A stretch of 34,888 nucleotides of DNA from a virus, in IMG/VR virus record IMGVR_UViG_3300033233_000106, positions 1-34,888 of that record, one strand, 5' to 3'. The first letter of the stretch is position 1. Each line of letters opens with the position of its first letter. The notes beneath the pieces are model-generated. The model did not search any database, was not told the origin of the DNA, and was given only the letters and a program-made list of their open reading frames with translations. The position numbers were made by a program, and so were the translations under genes. Positions 16,955 to 24,315 of the stretch are shown in pieces.

Positions 16955-17477
16955 CGGGCGCCGGGTCTTCGTCAGGGATTTTCAGGATGACGTTGGTGGT
17001 GATCGAGCCCGAGTGCTGCACCTTGTCCGCCACCTTCCCCGCTCGCCTGTTGGTGATCATGTCCACGGCCTTGAGCCGGTCCCCGGCCTCCTCAGCCGGC
17101 GAGAGCGCGATCTCCACCGGCACCTGAAGGATCTGCGCGAACGCCGGCGTGTAGGCGGCCTCGATTGCGCTCTGCACTTCGGCGTCGCTCATCACGACCG
17201 GCTGCCCGGCCATCGTCGCTAGGACGCGGGCGCGGTCGAGCTCATCGCGACGGGTGAGGGCTTTGCGCAGGCGGGTGGTCTCGCGCTTTTCGTCGGCGAG
17301 CTTGCGGCACTTGAGGCAGTCGGTGATGGGCGGGGCGGGTTTGAGTTTGGGGGCTACGGGTGCATGGGATTTCTCCTTGCGTGCTGGCTTTTTGGATTTC
17401 ACAGCCCCTCGCCGCGTCGAAGATGCCCCGTGCTGGGGGGATTGCGCTTTGGCCTTCGGGGTCCGGGGCTGTCGCAT
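16944..17477 (-). CDS. Putative terminase small subunit
   Basis: The product has 177 residues (MRQPRTPKAKAQSPQHGASS...). A basic, Pro-rich tail of about 50 residues is followed by a CLKC pair (residues 54-57), a coiled coil (RETTRLRKALTRRDELDRAR) and a C-terminal part with AVDMITNRRAGKVADKVQHS, the kind of ending seen in small terminases and terminase-adjacent DNA-binding proteins. It overlaps the large subunit start by 11 bp. The CxxC pair is unusual for the family. Role: recognition of the packaging site, inferred mainly from position. An ATTAGGC box lies 7 bp before its ATG (17485-17491), a possible remnant of the cassette core GTTAGGC. Confidence 0.6.
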   Translation of the reverse strand: MRQPRTPKAKAQSPQHGASSTRRGAVKSKKPARKEKSHAPVAPKLKPAPPITDCLKCRKLADEKRETTRLRKALTRRDELDRARVLATMAGQPVVMSDAEVQSAIEAAYTPAFAQILQVPVEIALSPAEEAGDRLKAVDMITNRRAGKVADKVQHSGSITTNVILKIPDEDPAPGGP

Positions 17478-17559
17478 GGGACAAGCCTAATTCCCCTTTT
17501 CAGGATTGTCCAGTCCGCTCAGCAACACACCTCAACAAACAGCAACGTTCCGCAACACA

Positions 17560-17772
17560 TTATTTTAGAATGCCCGCCGTTTTCCCCATCACTTCAAGCC
17601 AGTCAAGCCGCGCCGTGTCACGCAATGCCCACATCAGTTCCTGCTCAAGAGAATGCAACTTCAGGCTGTTTTGCTCTATTGCCTTCATGAACTGCTCTCG
17701 TTCTACGTCTCGCTCCCAGCGCATTTTGTTCCGAGCAAGCGTCATCCGCTCAAGCTTCCCTATTGCGGCCAT
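17560..17772 (-). CDS. Small charged protein of a likely inserted gene pair
   Basis: The product has 70 residues (MAAIGKLERMTLARNKMRWE...), Glu/Arg/Lys-rich and almost wholly helical, probably a coiled coil. It starts at ATG 17770-17772, overlapping the stop of the upstream gene (TAATG). Base composition is visibly poorer in GC than in the flanking terminase and resolvase genes, which suggests separate acquisition. The 82 bp after it (17478-17559) are AT-rich with a short GTTGCTG repeat and no gene. Function unknown. Confidence 0.6.
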   Translation of the reverse strand: MAAIGKLERMTLARNKMRWERDVEREQFMKAIEQNSLKLHSLEQELMWALRDTARLDWLEVMGKTAGILK

Positions 17773-18011
17773 TAGCGCCAGTCCTCCTTCATTTTCGTTT
17801 CCATCACAGATAGATCAGATATTGCCCGTTTTGTCGCATAAGCATACCCGTCAAGCCACTCGGCGCTTTCTTCGTCACGCTCTCCCTTGCAGTTATCGTA
17901 TTTCCGCTGAAGATACTGCTTTATTTCGCGTATCATCTCCAGTTTCCCGTAGCGTTGGGCGTTGTTCATTGCGCCGCGTATCTCTTCCGGCGAACTCGGA
18001 TCGTAAACCAT
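17772..18011 (-). CDS. Small acidic/charged protein behind attC-like half-site
   Basis: The product has 79 residues (MVYDPSSPEEIRGAMNNAQR...), highly charged and helical, with no family I recognise. The ATG at 18009-18011 lies only 10 bp after the core box GTTAGGC, with AGGAGG in between. That is the same arrangement of box, ribosome-binding site and ATG as in the plus-strand cassettes. It forms an AT-richer pair with the next gene. Likely a transferred accessory gene. Confidence 0.65.
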   Translation of the reverse strand: MVYDPSSPEEIRGAMNNAQRYGKLEMIREIKQYLQRKYDNCKGERDEESAEWLDGYAYATKRAISDLSVMETKMKEDWR

Positions 18012-18021
18012 AAAACCTCCT

Positions 18022-18040
18022 GCCTAACCCATGCGTGGAG
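18022..18040 (-). repeat. attC-like half-site (L'-R' side)
   Basis: On the minus strand 18040-18023 reads CTCCACGCATGGGTTAGG, an 18-bp exact match to 29131-29148 in the plus-strand cassette region; the core GTTAGGC is completed at 18022. The partner arm (GCCTAAC plus a complementary L'' arm) is not seen upstream. ACCTAAA at the stop of the helix-turn-helix gene (18087-18093) is the nearest candidate for a decayed partner box. Confidence 0.6.
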
Positions 18041-18087
18041 ATTGTTGGCCTGATCTCGTTCCCCATGGATTTGTTCCGGTTCTCCTT

Positions 18088-18258
18088 TTAGGTTTCCTTC
18101 GGCCTTTCAATCTTCACCAGCCAATCCCGCCCGCCCGGATCTTTCGTCGCCGTCACCTTGCCGACCCGGCACCACCAGCGCACCGTGAACGCAGACTTGC
18201 CGACGAAAACCGCGTACTGCTCGACCGTGAGCCAGACGGCACCGTCAGGGGTGGTCAT
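18088..18258 (-). CDS. Small winged-helix DNA-binding protein
   Basis: The product has 56 residues and starts at ATG 18256-18258 (MTTPDGAVWLTVEQYAVFVG), overlapping the resolvase stop by 14 bp. WLTVEQYAVFVGKSAFTVRW followed by WCRVGKVTATKDPGGRDWLV is the pattern of excisionase/AlpA-type helix-turn-helix proteins: the first helix recognises an acidic motif, then the wing carries basic residues. It ends with TAA at 18088. A role in DNA binding for replication or regulation is likely; excision is less so because no integrase is present. Confidence 0.7.
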   Translation of the reverse strand: MTTPDGAVWLTVEQYAVFVGKSAFTVRWWCRVGKVTATKDPGGRDWLVKIERPKET

Positions 18259-18880
18259 CGCGTCGATCTCCCGCAGCAGGTAGCGCCAAGCTCTCCTCCT
18301 GCCCCACCCGCACCTCCCGCAGCACGATCTCCGTCCTCGGCGTCTCGGAGTACCGCTTGCGCACCAACACGTCCGTCAGCGCCGCGTCGTGCGCGTAGAG
18401 CACCCCTTCGAGCGCATCGGTCACGAGCTTCCCGAGGTTGTCCCAGTCGGGCTTCGTTACCGGTCGTTCGATCCCGGCGAGCATCGCCTCGCGCTTTTTC
18501 TTCGAGCAGCTCTTCGGCAGATCGCGGAAGAACGTGAGTTCCGCCTCGAGGGCGCCGGCGAGGATCGACGCGCGGCCCTCACGCACCACCTGCTGCGCGA
18601 CCGCGACGATGCTGCCCTCGGCGTCGGTGACGTGGCTGGGCGTGTAGGACTTCACCACGGGCATCGGCTTGCCGTTGGGCCCGCGGTAGGTCACCAGGCT
18701 GCCATCCTTTCGACGCAGGACGAACGTGCGGGCCCGGGCCTTGCTCACAGGTTTTCCGTAGACCACGAGTCGGATCTCGCGTGCCCCGAAAACATCTCGC
18801 ACTTCAACGTCGAATCGGCTGTTCGAGGATCGATCGTCTCGCTGGGTGTCAGGAACGTCTCGCAGTCCAAGATTGATCAC
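18245..18880 (-). CDS. rusA: RusA-like Holliday junction resolvase
   Basis: The product has 211 residues with a GTG start at 18880 (GTGA overlap). After a unique N-terminal 35 residues it has GKPVSKARAR (42-51), a long insert, then KPDWDNLGKLVTDALEGVLY (143-162) with the aspartate pair D145/D147 and D155, and HDAALTD (164-170). These are the metal-binding aspartates and the core of the RusA family. The enzyme would resolve replication and recombination branches before packaging. At 211 residues it is much longer than E. coli RusA (120), owing to both ends. Confidence 0.85.
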   Translation of the reverse strand: MINLGLRDVPDTQRDDRSSNSRFDVEVRDVFGAREIRLVVYGKPVSKARARTFVLRRKDGSLVTYRGPNGKPMPVVKSYTPSHVTDAEGSIVAVAQQVVREGRASILAGALEAELTFFRDLPKSCSKKKREAMLAGIERPVTKPDWDNLGKLVTDALEGVLYAHDAALTDVLVRKRYSETPRTEIVLREVRVGQEESLALPAAGDRRDDHP

Positions 18881-19155
18881 AAACCACCCCCTTCGCTCTC
18901 ACGGAAGTTAAACCTCGGCCCGACCATGGCGCCCTGATCCTCCCGGGGCCCCTCGAACCTCTCCTTCGGACATTCGTGCTTCGGGATCTTCTTCCAGCCG
19001 GTGGGCCCAGAGACCGGCGCCGACTCCCACCCGCAGGCGAGGCAGGCGTGCACGAGTCCGGCGATCTCTCGGCCCTTGGATTTTTTCTTCATCGGGGCTG
19101 GTCCTAACTGGCGGATGACGACGGAGCGCAGGATCAGATTCAGGGCGGCGCTCAT
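18877..19155 (-). CDS. Small zinc-binding protein, unknown
   Basis: The product has 92 residues, starting at ATG 19155 in an ATGA overlap with the replication initiator stop. It contains ACLACGWESAPVSG and PKHECPKER, a possible CxxC-x(n)-HxC zinc site at residues 38-62. It may accompany the replication initiator. An internal ATG at residue 22 (MKKKSKGREI) is an alternative start. Confidence 0.55.
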   Translation of the reverse strand: MSAALNLILRSVVIRQLGPAPMKKKSKGREIAGLVHACLACGWESAPVSGPTGWKKIPKHECPKERFEGPREDQGAMVGPRFNFRESEGGGL

Positions 19156-19790
19156 GACGCAGATCCTGCCCCGGCGAGGAGGACGGCCTGTTGCCGCCGG
19201 AGTTTCTCGCGGCGCTCGTCAGGATCTTCGGCCGCAGGTCGCTCTGGTGGTTGCCCGATCTTGGCGATTACGGCGAATAACTCTCGGGCCTCGGGCGGCA
19301 GTGGTTCGTTCGGCTGTTCGCTGTTCGGCTGTTCGTGACCGGTCGCCTGCGACCCCCCGCCGGCGGCGCCGCTGCTCTGGGTAGGGTGCTCAGTGCTCAG
19401 TGCACAGAGCACAGAGCGGGAGTGATGGTCAGTGTCCGGTCGCTGTCCGGTCACTGACCGGTCACTGACCGGTCGTTGACGGCGTTTATCTTCGCGGATT
19501 TTGCGCTTCTTGACGTAATCTGGAGCGTGGTCCAAGAGGTCATGAACCTCGTAACCACGGGGGGTTACGTCGATGAGCCCACATTTAACGAGCAAGTCTG
19601 TCAACTCTCCCTTTTTGCCCTTCCAGTGAGCGGCGTGCTCGACGGCCTCCGAGGTGCCGATTAGTGGGTCTCCCGAGTCGTAAGGCCCGCGCCACAGGCA
19701 CTCGAGCGTCCCGATGGCCAAAGCCTCGGACTTGAGAGCCATGGACAGCTCACGAAACTTACGGTGATTCCAGAGTGTCGGCCGCGCCAC
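19152..19790 (-). CDS. Replication initiator-like protein with internal origin repeats
   Basis: The product has 212 residues with a GTG start at 19790 behind GAGGGG. Residues 1-95 form a winged-helix domain of phage replication proteins (MARPTLWNHRKFRELSMALK, WKGKKGELTDLLVKCGLIDV), ending in the frequent YEVHDLLDHAPDYVKKR motif. A disordered Arg/Ser/Gln-rich linker follows (100-165) and then a helical C-terminus. As with lambda O, the DNA coding for the linker holds tandem repeats that look like the replication origin. The protein would bind these and recruit the host helicase. No phage helicase or polymerase gene is present. Confidence 0.65.
   Translation of the reverse strand: MARPTLWNHRKFRELSMALKSEALAIGTLECLWRGPYDSGDPLIGTSEAVEHAAHWKGKKGELTDLLVKCGLIDVTPRGYEVHDLLDHAPDYVKKRKIREDKRRQRPVSDRSVTGQRPDTDHHSRSVLCALSTEHPTQSSGAAGGGSQATGHEQPNSEQPNEPLPPEARELFAVIAKIGQPPERPAAEDPDERREKLRRQQAVLLAGAGSAS
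19308..19337 (+). repeat. 15-bp direct repeat pair in the replication gene
   Basis: GTTCGGCTGTTCGCT (19308-19322) is followed directly by GTTCGGCTGTTCGTG (19323-19337). The repeat is a multiple of three and also shows in the protein (EQPNSEQPNE), so it may be a protein repeat, an origin element or both. Confidence 0.6.
19434..19477 (+). repeat. Four 11-bp iterons, candidate replication origin
   Basis: Tandem GTCCGGTCGCT, GTCCGGTCACT, GACCGGTCACT and GACCGGTCGTT occupy 19434-19444, 19445-19455, 19456-19466 and 19467-19477. The 11-bp period is about one helical turn and is not a multiple of three, so it is not forced by the protein. The location within the initiator gene parallels the lambda-type origin. 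A mirrored CTCAGTGCTCAGTGC/ACAGAGCACAGAG stretch lies at 19390-19417. Confidence 0.65.
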
Positions 19791-19793
19791 AAC

Positions 19794-20463
19794 CTACCCC
19801 TCAACAACCGCCGTCGACGGCACCTGACGCAGCAAATCCATCAACTCCAGCGCCGTGGTGCCGGCCGGAATCGGGAGCGAAAACACCAGGCGCGCGGCGG
19901 TCGCGGTGGGGGTTGCGGCGAGGTCGGAGCGGGTCAGGGCAGGGGGTGGCGGGGGGGGGCACGGGAGGGGTGGGCCTGGCCTTGGGCTTGCTCGGGGCCT
20001 TGGGCTTCGCCGGAGCGGGCGCAGGGGTCTTCGCAGACTCCCCGCGGGGCACTCTGTCCTTCCCGGCCTCGTCGAGCGACCGGCCTTGAAGCGACAGCTT
20101 ATACGCACGCACGTAGCACGAGACACACAGGCGCTTGCCGGGCGCGTGCTTTGACGTCCCAATTTTACGCCCGTCTTTCTTACAGCGATCGCACATCCCG
20201 ATATTGGACGAGCCCTTGACTCCCTGTGCCACTGGCATCACCTCCTCGCGCGTCTCGGGCGCGGCTGGTTTCGTTGCGGTTCTTAACGCCTCACGCGCCG
20301 GGTATTTCCCGCCGCGATTTTCGTCTTTGGACAGATCCACCGGCCCGCGGCACTCGTCGTTGCAGCCGCCGACCGACAGGGTGAAGGGGCCGGAGCACGG
20401 GAGGGACGGTTCAAACCTACAGGGGCCGGTGGTCATGGTAGTAACACTAAGTTGGTATTTCAT
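19794..20463 (-). CDS. Zinc-finger protein broken by a C9 homopolymer
   Basis: It starts at ATG 20461-20463 (MKYQLSVTTMTTGPCRFEPS). It has Cys-rich residues 14-40, then a CxxC pair module (MCDRCKKDGRKIGTSKHAPG, then RLCVSCYVRAYKL), and then a Pro/Lys/Ala linker. At 19951-19959 nine C (minus strand) separate two frames. The starting frame runs to 19801 with an Arg/Pro-rich, unlikely tail. The +1 frame runs to 19794 and ends in a normal-looking helix (LVFSLPIPAGTTALELMDLL). One C fewer would give a single frame. Sequencing error, a real frameshift or length variation of the tract are all possible. The role is probably nucleic-acid binding near the replication genes. Confidence 0.55.
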
Positions 20464-20504
20464 CGCAGCTCCAGCGGCAGGTACACGCTCGCGGCGGTGC
20501 CCAT
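20460..20504 (-). CDS. 14-codon mini frame linking two genes
   Basis: It encodes MGTAASVYLPLELR. The start forms TGATG with the stop of the ATPase gene and the stop forms ATGA with the next start, so ribosomes could pass from one gene to the next through it. Its sequence also contains the ribosome-binding site (GGAG) of the downstream gene. It may serve only as a coupling leader. Confidence 0.35.
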   Translation of the reverse strand: MGTAASVYLPLELR

Positions 20505-22444
20505 CACGCGCACACCTCCTCCAGCTCCGGGGTCCCCACGCGCACGAACTGCACGTTCGGAATCTCCGGAGCCTCGAACTCGTCGTCCGTGGTCGCGCAG
20601 ATGATCAGCTGCTCCACCAAGCCAGAAGCAGCCACCCCCGCAAGCCCGGCGCGGCCCTCTCCGTCGAGGATCTCCGCGCCGTCGAATGCAACCAGGCCGA
20701 TCCCGGTGGCGCGCGCCAGAGCGATCTGCAGGGCCAGCGCCAGGCGCATCTGCTCGGACGTCGACAGCAGCTCCGCGTCACGCCCGGGGATCCCGATGCG
20801 CCAGGAATCGACGGTGATCTCGACCCCGGGGAGCCCGAGCAGCGTCACGACCTCGCCGGCGGCCGCGAGCAGGGGACCGAGGGCCGCCGACATCAATCCG
20901 GCGCGCTCGCCGTTCGGTCCGTACTTGAGACAGGCCGCCTCCGCCTGGTCGAGCTGCTTTTGCATGGTTGACCGGTGCTCCTCACGGTCCCGGGCCAGCC
21001 GGACGACGGTGTCGCGATCGCTGACCTGTGTCCGCAGCTGCGTCCCATGGCTGATGCGGGCCTTGAGAGTGACGATCGCCGAGTCGATCTCGCCGGACTT
21101 GCCGATCCCGACGAACTCCCCGACCTTGGCCTTGAGCTCGGCGAGGCGCACCCTGCCCTCTTCAACAGCCTCCCCCGCAGCAACGACCTTCTCCGCAGCC
21201 TTCAACTCCCGCTCGCGCTCCGGCAAGCTCGACATCCCCGCGCCAGCACGCACCTCGGCCAGCTCCTGCTGAATTCCGGCGGTCTGGTCGGTGATGGCCT
21301 TCACGCGGGCCGTGCGGGTAAGCACGACGGCCTCGGTCCAAGCGGCGATCTTCTTGTTGCGTTCGGCGATCGCGGCCTCGAAGTGCCGCACGAGGGCCTC
21401 TCTCCCCGCCTGGTCGATCTTGCACGGGATCTCCCCCGAGACCAGGCAGGCCCCGGACATCTTATTGACGGCCTCGGCGGCGGCAACATAGGCGTCCCGC
21501 TGCTCGGCGTAGCTCGCGGCCTCGCCCTCGAGGAGGATCGTCCCGCGCTTGAGCGAGATTTCCAGCTTCGTGCGCTCCTCGCACAGCGCCTTGTTCTGAG
21601 CGAGCAGGTCGGCCTCGCGCTTTTCGATCCCGGCGGCGGCCTGACACAGACTCTCGATCGCGTCCCTGAGCTTCTCGGCCTCCTTGCGGGCCTTGGCGGT
21701 TGCTGCCTTCGACGGCGCGGCCTGCAGGCGCCCCTCCAGCTCCTGAACCTCGGCGGCGATCTGTTCGGCGGCCCCGACGGTACGGCCGCGCTCGTCGACC
21801 AAGGCCTCCAGCTGGGCCCTCAGATCCGTGAGCTGCTCGTCGACCTGCGCGACGGTGTAGCCCGGGTCGGCCGGGATTGGCGGGGACACGAGCAAGGAGA
21901 CCGACCTCTTGAGCCCGGCCCGGGTGCTCTTCGCCTCCTCGTACTTCGCGTCGAAGTCGGCCAGGTCCACGCCGAGCGCCTTGAGAAGCAGGTCCTTCTG
22001 GCGCGCGTGGTGCAGGCCGAGAAAGCCGTGGACGTCCAGGCAGGCGTGCAGCGCGTCGCGATCGAAGCCAAGGGAGGCGGCGACGGATGCCCGCGCGGCG
22101 ACGGCCGGCAGGACCTGGCCGCCCATAGGCCACCGGGCCCCGCTGCCGTTGATGGCGACGTTCACGGGGACGTGCGTCCCGATTTCGTACCCGGCGCCAT
22201 CGCCGCCGGTGGTCTCGAGCGAGATCTCGGCGGCCTTGCCGTGCTCACCGATCAGCTCCTTGACCCCCGCACCGCGCTCGTCGGTGCCGCGGCAGTAGCC
22301 GAGCAGGCCGAAGTGGATGGCGTCAATGATCGATGATTTCCCTGCGGCGTTGCGCCCGTGGATGATCGTGACGGGCAATTCGAACGAGATGTCGGCGAAC
22401 TCGTGCGAGCGGAAATTCTTGAGGACGACCCGGTCGACGCGCAT
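20504..22444 (-). CDS. SbcC/Rad50-like ATPase
   Basis: The product has 646 residues and starts at ATG 22442-22444 (MRVDRVVLKNFRSHEFADIS), overlapping the upstream stop as TGATG. Walker A GRNAAGKSS lies at 30-38, with the flanking FRSHEFADISFELPVTIIHG of the RecF/SMC/Rad50 class. Two coiled-coil arms (about 165-325 and 350-500) are separated by a hook-like C333/C341 pair (CLVSGEIPC, spaced x7 rather than CxxC). The signature LSTSEQMRLALALQIALA is near 556-575 and Walker B GLVAFDGAEILD near 582-593. Such ATPases work with a nuclease in end processing and recombination-dependent replication. No SbcD-type phosphoesterase is present; the Cas4-like nuclease two genes upstream is a possible partner. 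Confidence 0.85.
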   Translation of the reverse strand: MRVDRVVLKNFRSHEFADISFELPVTIIHGRNAAGKSSIIDAIHFGLLGYCRGTDERGAGVKELIGEHGKAAEISLETTGGDGAGYEIGTHVPVNVAINGSGARWPMGGQVLPAVAARASVAASLGFDRDALHACLDVHGFLGLHHARQKDLLLKALGVDLADFDAKYEEAKSTRAGLKRSVSLLVSPPIPADPGYTVAQVDEQLTDLRAQLEALVDERGRTVGAAEQIAAEVQELEGRLQAAPSKAATAKARKEAEKLRDAIESLCQAAAGIEKREADLLAQNKALCEERTKLEISLKRGTILLEGEAASYAEQRDAYVAAAEAVNKMSGACLVSGEIPCKIDQAGREALVRHFEAAIAERNKKIAAWTEAVVLTRTARVKAITDQTAGIQQELAEVRAGAGMSSLPERERELKAAEKVVAAGEAVEEGRVRLAELKAKVGEFVGIGKSGEIDSAIVTLKARISHGTQLRTQVSDRDTVVRLARDREEHRSTMQKQLDQAEAACLKYGPNGERAGLMSAALGPLLAAAGEVVTLLGLPGVEITVDSWRIGIPGRDAELLSTSEQMRLALALQIALARATGIGLVAFDGAEILDGEGRAGLAGVAASGLVEQLIICATTDDEFEAPEIPNVQFVRVGTPELEEVCA

Positions 22445-22827
22445 CAGAACCTCCCACCTGTGCCGTCGTCTCCGCCAGCCGCCGCGCCAGCATCCTGCTT
22501 CGGCGGGGAGTGGCGGACGGTGAGCTTGGCGACGGCGCCGCTCGGGGCGTCCTCGACCAGGTAGTTGACGTTCACCCACCAGTTGCCGCCCTTGAACAGC
22601 GCGCCGTTGAGGTAGTCGTCTCCGGCCTGCGACGTCTTTTTCCACAGCGCGATGTCGTTCAGGTCGGCGCCGTGACCGACGAGACGGACCTCGTGCGTAG
22701 GCGCCGCAGCGTTCCCGCTGCCGGACCGCGGGTGACGGCGCACCGAGACCTCGAACCCGAGCGCGCCGCCGACAAGCACAGCCCCGCTCTCCTCCCCTCC
22801 CGCGAACAGCTCGATATCAATCCTCAC
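22444..22827 (-). CDS. Unknown protein between nuclease and ATPase
   Basis: The product has 127 residues with a GTG start at 22827, overlapping the nuclease gene by 11 bp. Residues 1-95 look like a compact beta-rich domain (MRIDIELFAGGEESGAVLVG, NWWVNVNYLVEDAPSGAVAK), and the tail is Gly-rich and disordered. No family is recognised. Being locked between two recombination genes by overlaps suggests a role in the same process, perhaps as a nucleic-acid-binding accessory. Confidence 0.6.
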   Translation of the reverse strand: MRIDIELFAGGEESGAVLVGGALGFEVSVRRHPRSGSGNAAAPTHEVRLVGHGADLNDIALWKKTSQAGDDYLNGALFKGGNWWVNVNYLVEDAPSGAVAKLTVRHSPPKQDAGAAAGGDDGTGGRF

Positions 22828-23941
22828 TGACCGCTCCCTCCTTGCGCGCGCCCCAGCGGGACCCGCTCTTGATTTCGACGAGCGCCTGCAGGTCCGGGCG
22901 CCCCTTCATGAACTTGCGAGCCGAGACCAGGTTGACGTTCAGCGCCGACAGATCCCCGCCGGCCTGCACCCATTTTTCCCGGTCGATCTTCTTCGTCTCG
23001 GTCGGCCAGTAGCCGTAGGACAGATCCCCGACGCTCACCGGGCCGGCGGCCGCGGCGTGGGCCTTGAGCTGCTCCTCCAGCTGCTTGGCCTCGCGCTCGA
23101 GCAGCAGCAGGCGCCCGGCGATCGCGGACGGGTCCCGGGCCTCGTTGGTGAGCGCCGGGCAGTTCGGAATCCGGCACCAGGCGCACAGGCTCGACGGCTG
23201 GGCCGGGAACGTCGCGGAGTCGCGCAGGGCCTCGACCTGGTCGCTGACCTGCATGAGCCGCTTCTGCGTGATCTCGACCACGCCCGGGGCGTAGACCTCC
23301 GGTCCGCGGCGGTAGTTCTGGCGGACGAACTCGGTGTAGACGCGGTACTCGGTCGGCTCGAACCCGCCCTTCATCGCGAGCGCGACGGCCATGCAGTAGA
23401 TTTCGAGTTGGAGCTTCTTCTGGTCGCCGATCTTCCACGAGGTGGAGTAGTCCGTAATTTCGATCACGCCGGCGCCGTCCTCGACCAGGGCGTCGACCCG
23501 ATCGATCTTCGCGCGGAAGAAAACGTCCGGGTCCATCCATGAGCACTTCGTCCAGTCCGCGCGGAACGCCAGCTCCAGCTCAGCCTCCTGGAACGTGTCC
23601 AGGCGCGCCAGGTGGTTCTCGGCGAACCCGAGCATAAGGCGCTCGGCCTCGTCGCTGGACTCGATGAACTCCGCGGGGATGCGCCCGGCGACCTCGGAGG
23701 CGAAGCGCATGGCGGTGGCGAGGTCGGTCTCGACGCCCTTCTCGGCCAGGTTTTTCTGGTATTTCTCGGCAAAGTCGTGCACGGCGCCGCCGACGATCAG
23801 CGGCGAGGACTTCGGCTCTTTGAATTTCTTGATGTGCACCTGCTCGAAGCGGTAGGGGCAGGCAAGATCCCCGATTCGGGAGTTCGAGAGCGGAAGGCGC
23901 GGGCGGGCGGAGGCGAAGGACTTGGCGCGGGCGGCCATCAC
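22817..23941 (-). CDS. PD-(D/E)XK nuclease, Cas4/RecB-like with Fe-S cysteines
   Basis: The product has 374 residues and starts at ATG 23941 (ATGA overlap). The pattern is that of PDDEXK_1 nucleases: C28 and GGAVHDFAEKY with H55 at the N-terminus; FFRAKIDRVDAL with D147/D150; VIEITDYSTSWK with E161 and D164; the RecB-type QxxxY motif Q178-Y182; and C253, C256, C261 at the C-terminal side. One N-terminal and three later cysteines suggest a 4Fe-4S cluster. In most relatives the catalytic strand reads D-Y-K-T; here Ser replaces the Lys, so activity may use K170 or be altered. It likely resects or degrades DNA in recombination. Confidence 0.75.
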   Translation of the reverse strand: MMAARAKSFASARPRLPLSNSRIGDLACPYRFEQVHIKKFKEPKSSPLIVGGAVHDFAEKYQKNLAEKGVETDLATAMRFASEVAGRIPAEFIESSDEAERLMLGFAENHLARLDTFQEAELELAFRADWTKCSWMDPDVFFRAKIDRVDALVEDGAGVIEITDYSTSWKIGDQKKLQLEIYCMAVALAMKGGFEPTEYRVYTEFVRQNYRRGPEVYAPGVVEITQKRLMQVSDQVEALRDSATFPAQPSSLCAWCRIPNCPALTNEARDPSAIAGRLLLLEREAKQLEEQLKAHAAAAGPVSVGDLSYGYWPTETKKIDREKWVQAGGDLSALNVNLVSARKFMKGRPDLQALVEIKSGSRWGARKEGAVSED

Positions 23942-24306
23942 GCGGTCCCCAGCGACTGCTGGCGCTCCCAGGGCTGCATCGGCCTGGATTCGACGGTTTC
24001 GAACGTGTCGAGACGGACAACGGTGACGAGCGAGTTTTCGAAGTCCCTGGTTTCCTCGCAGTCGAATTCCCGGTACTCGTGGCGCGCCTTGATCTTCGAG
24101 GCGACGGAAGCCAGCTTCGCGCGGGCCAGCTCGACCTCTGCCTTGATCTGCGCTTGGACGGACTTCAGCTTTCCCTCGGCCTGGGCCTGCTCCTCGTGCG
24201 CCTCGGCCATTGTCTCGGACAGGGCAAGCAGTTCGTCGCGCGTGAACTCGTACTTCAGGCTCCGGGAGATCTTCGTGGTTTCGGTGCTTTGCTGCTTATT
24301 GGCCAT
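23938..24306 (-). CDS. Coiled-coil protein, unknown
   Basis: The product has 122 residues (MANKQQSTETTKISRSLKYE...). A helical coiled coil over about residues 25-80 (ALSETMAEAHEEQAQAEGKL) is followed by a short beta-type end (FENSLVTVVRLDTFETVESR). It starts 9 bp after the stop of the recombination-directionality-factor-like gene, with a weak ribosome-binding site. Similar small proteins often accompany phage recombination genes, but I cannot name a function. Confidence 0.6.
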   Translation of the reverse strand: MANKQQSTETTKISRSLKYEFTRDELLALSETMAEAHEEQAQAEGKLKSVQAQIKAEVELARAKLASVASKIKARHEYREFDCEETRDFENSLVTVVRLDTFETVESRPMQPWERQQSLGTA

Positions 24307-24315
24307 ATCGATCTC

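Noticed and set aside
17478-17559. Full attC-like site after the minus-strand insert
   Set aside because: ATTAGGC is present, but no left box or complementary inner arms could be found.
19308-19480. CRISPR-like repeats
   Set aside because: Repeats are tandem without spacers and lie in the replication gene; iterons explain them better.
20975-22336. Plus-strand open frame of 453 codons opposite the SbcC-like gene
   Set aside because: Mirror frame of a long GC-rich gene; Leu/Arg/Gly-rich with no motif, while the minus strand has full ATPase motifs.
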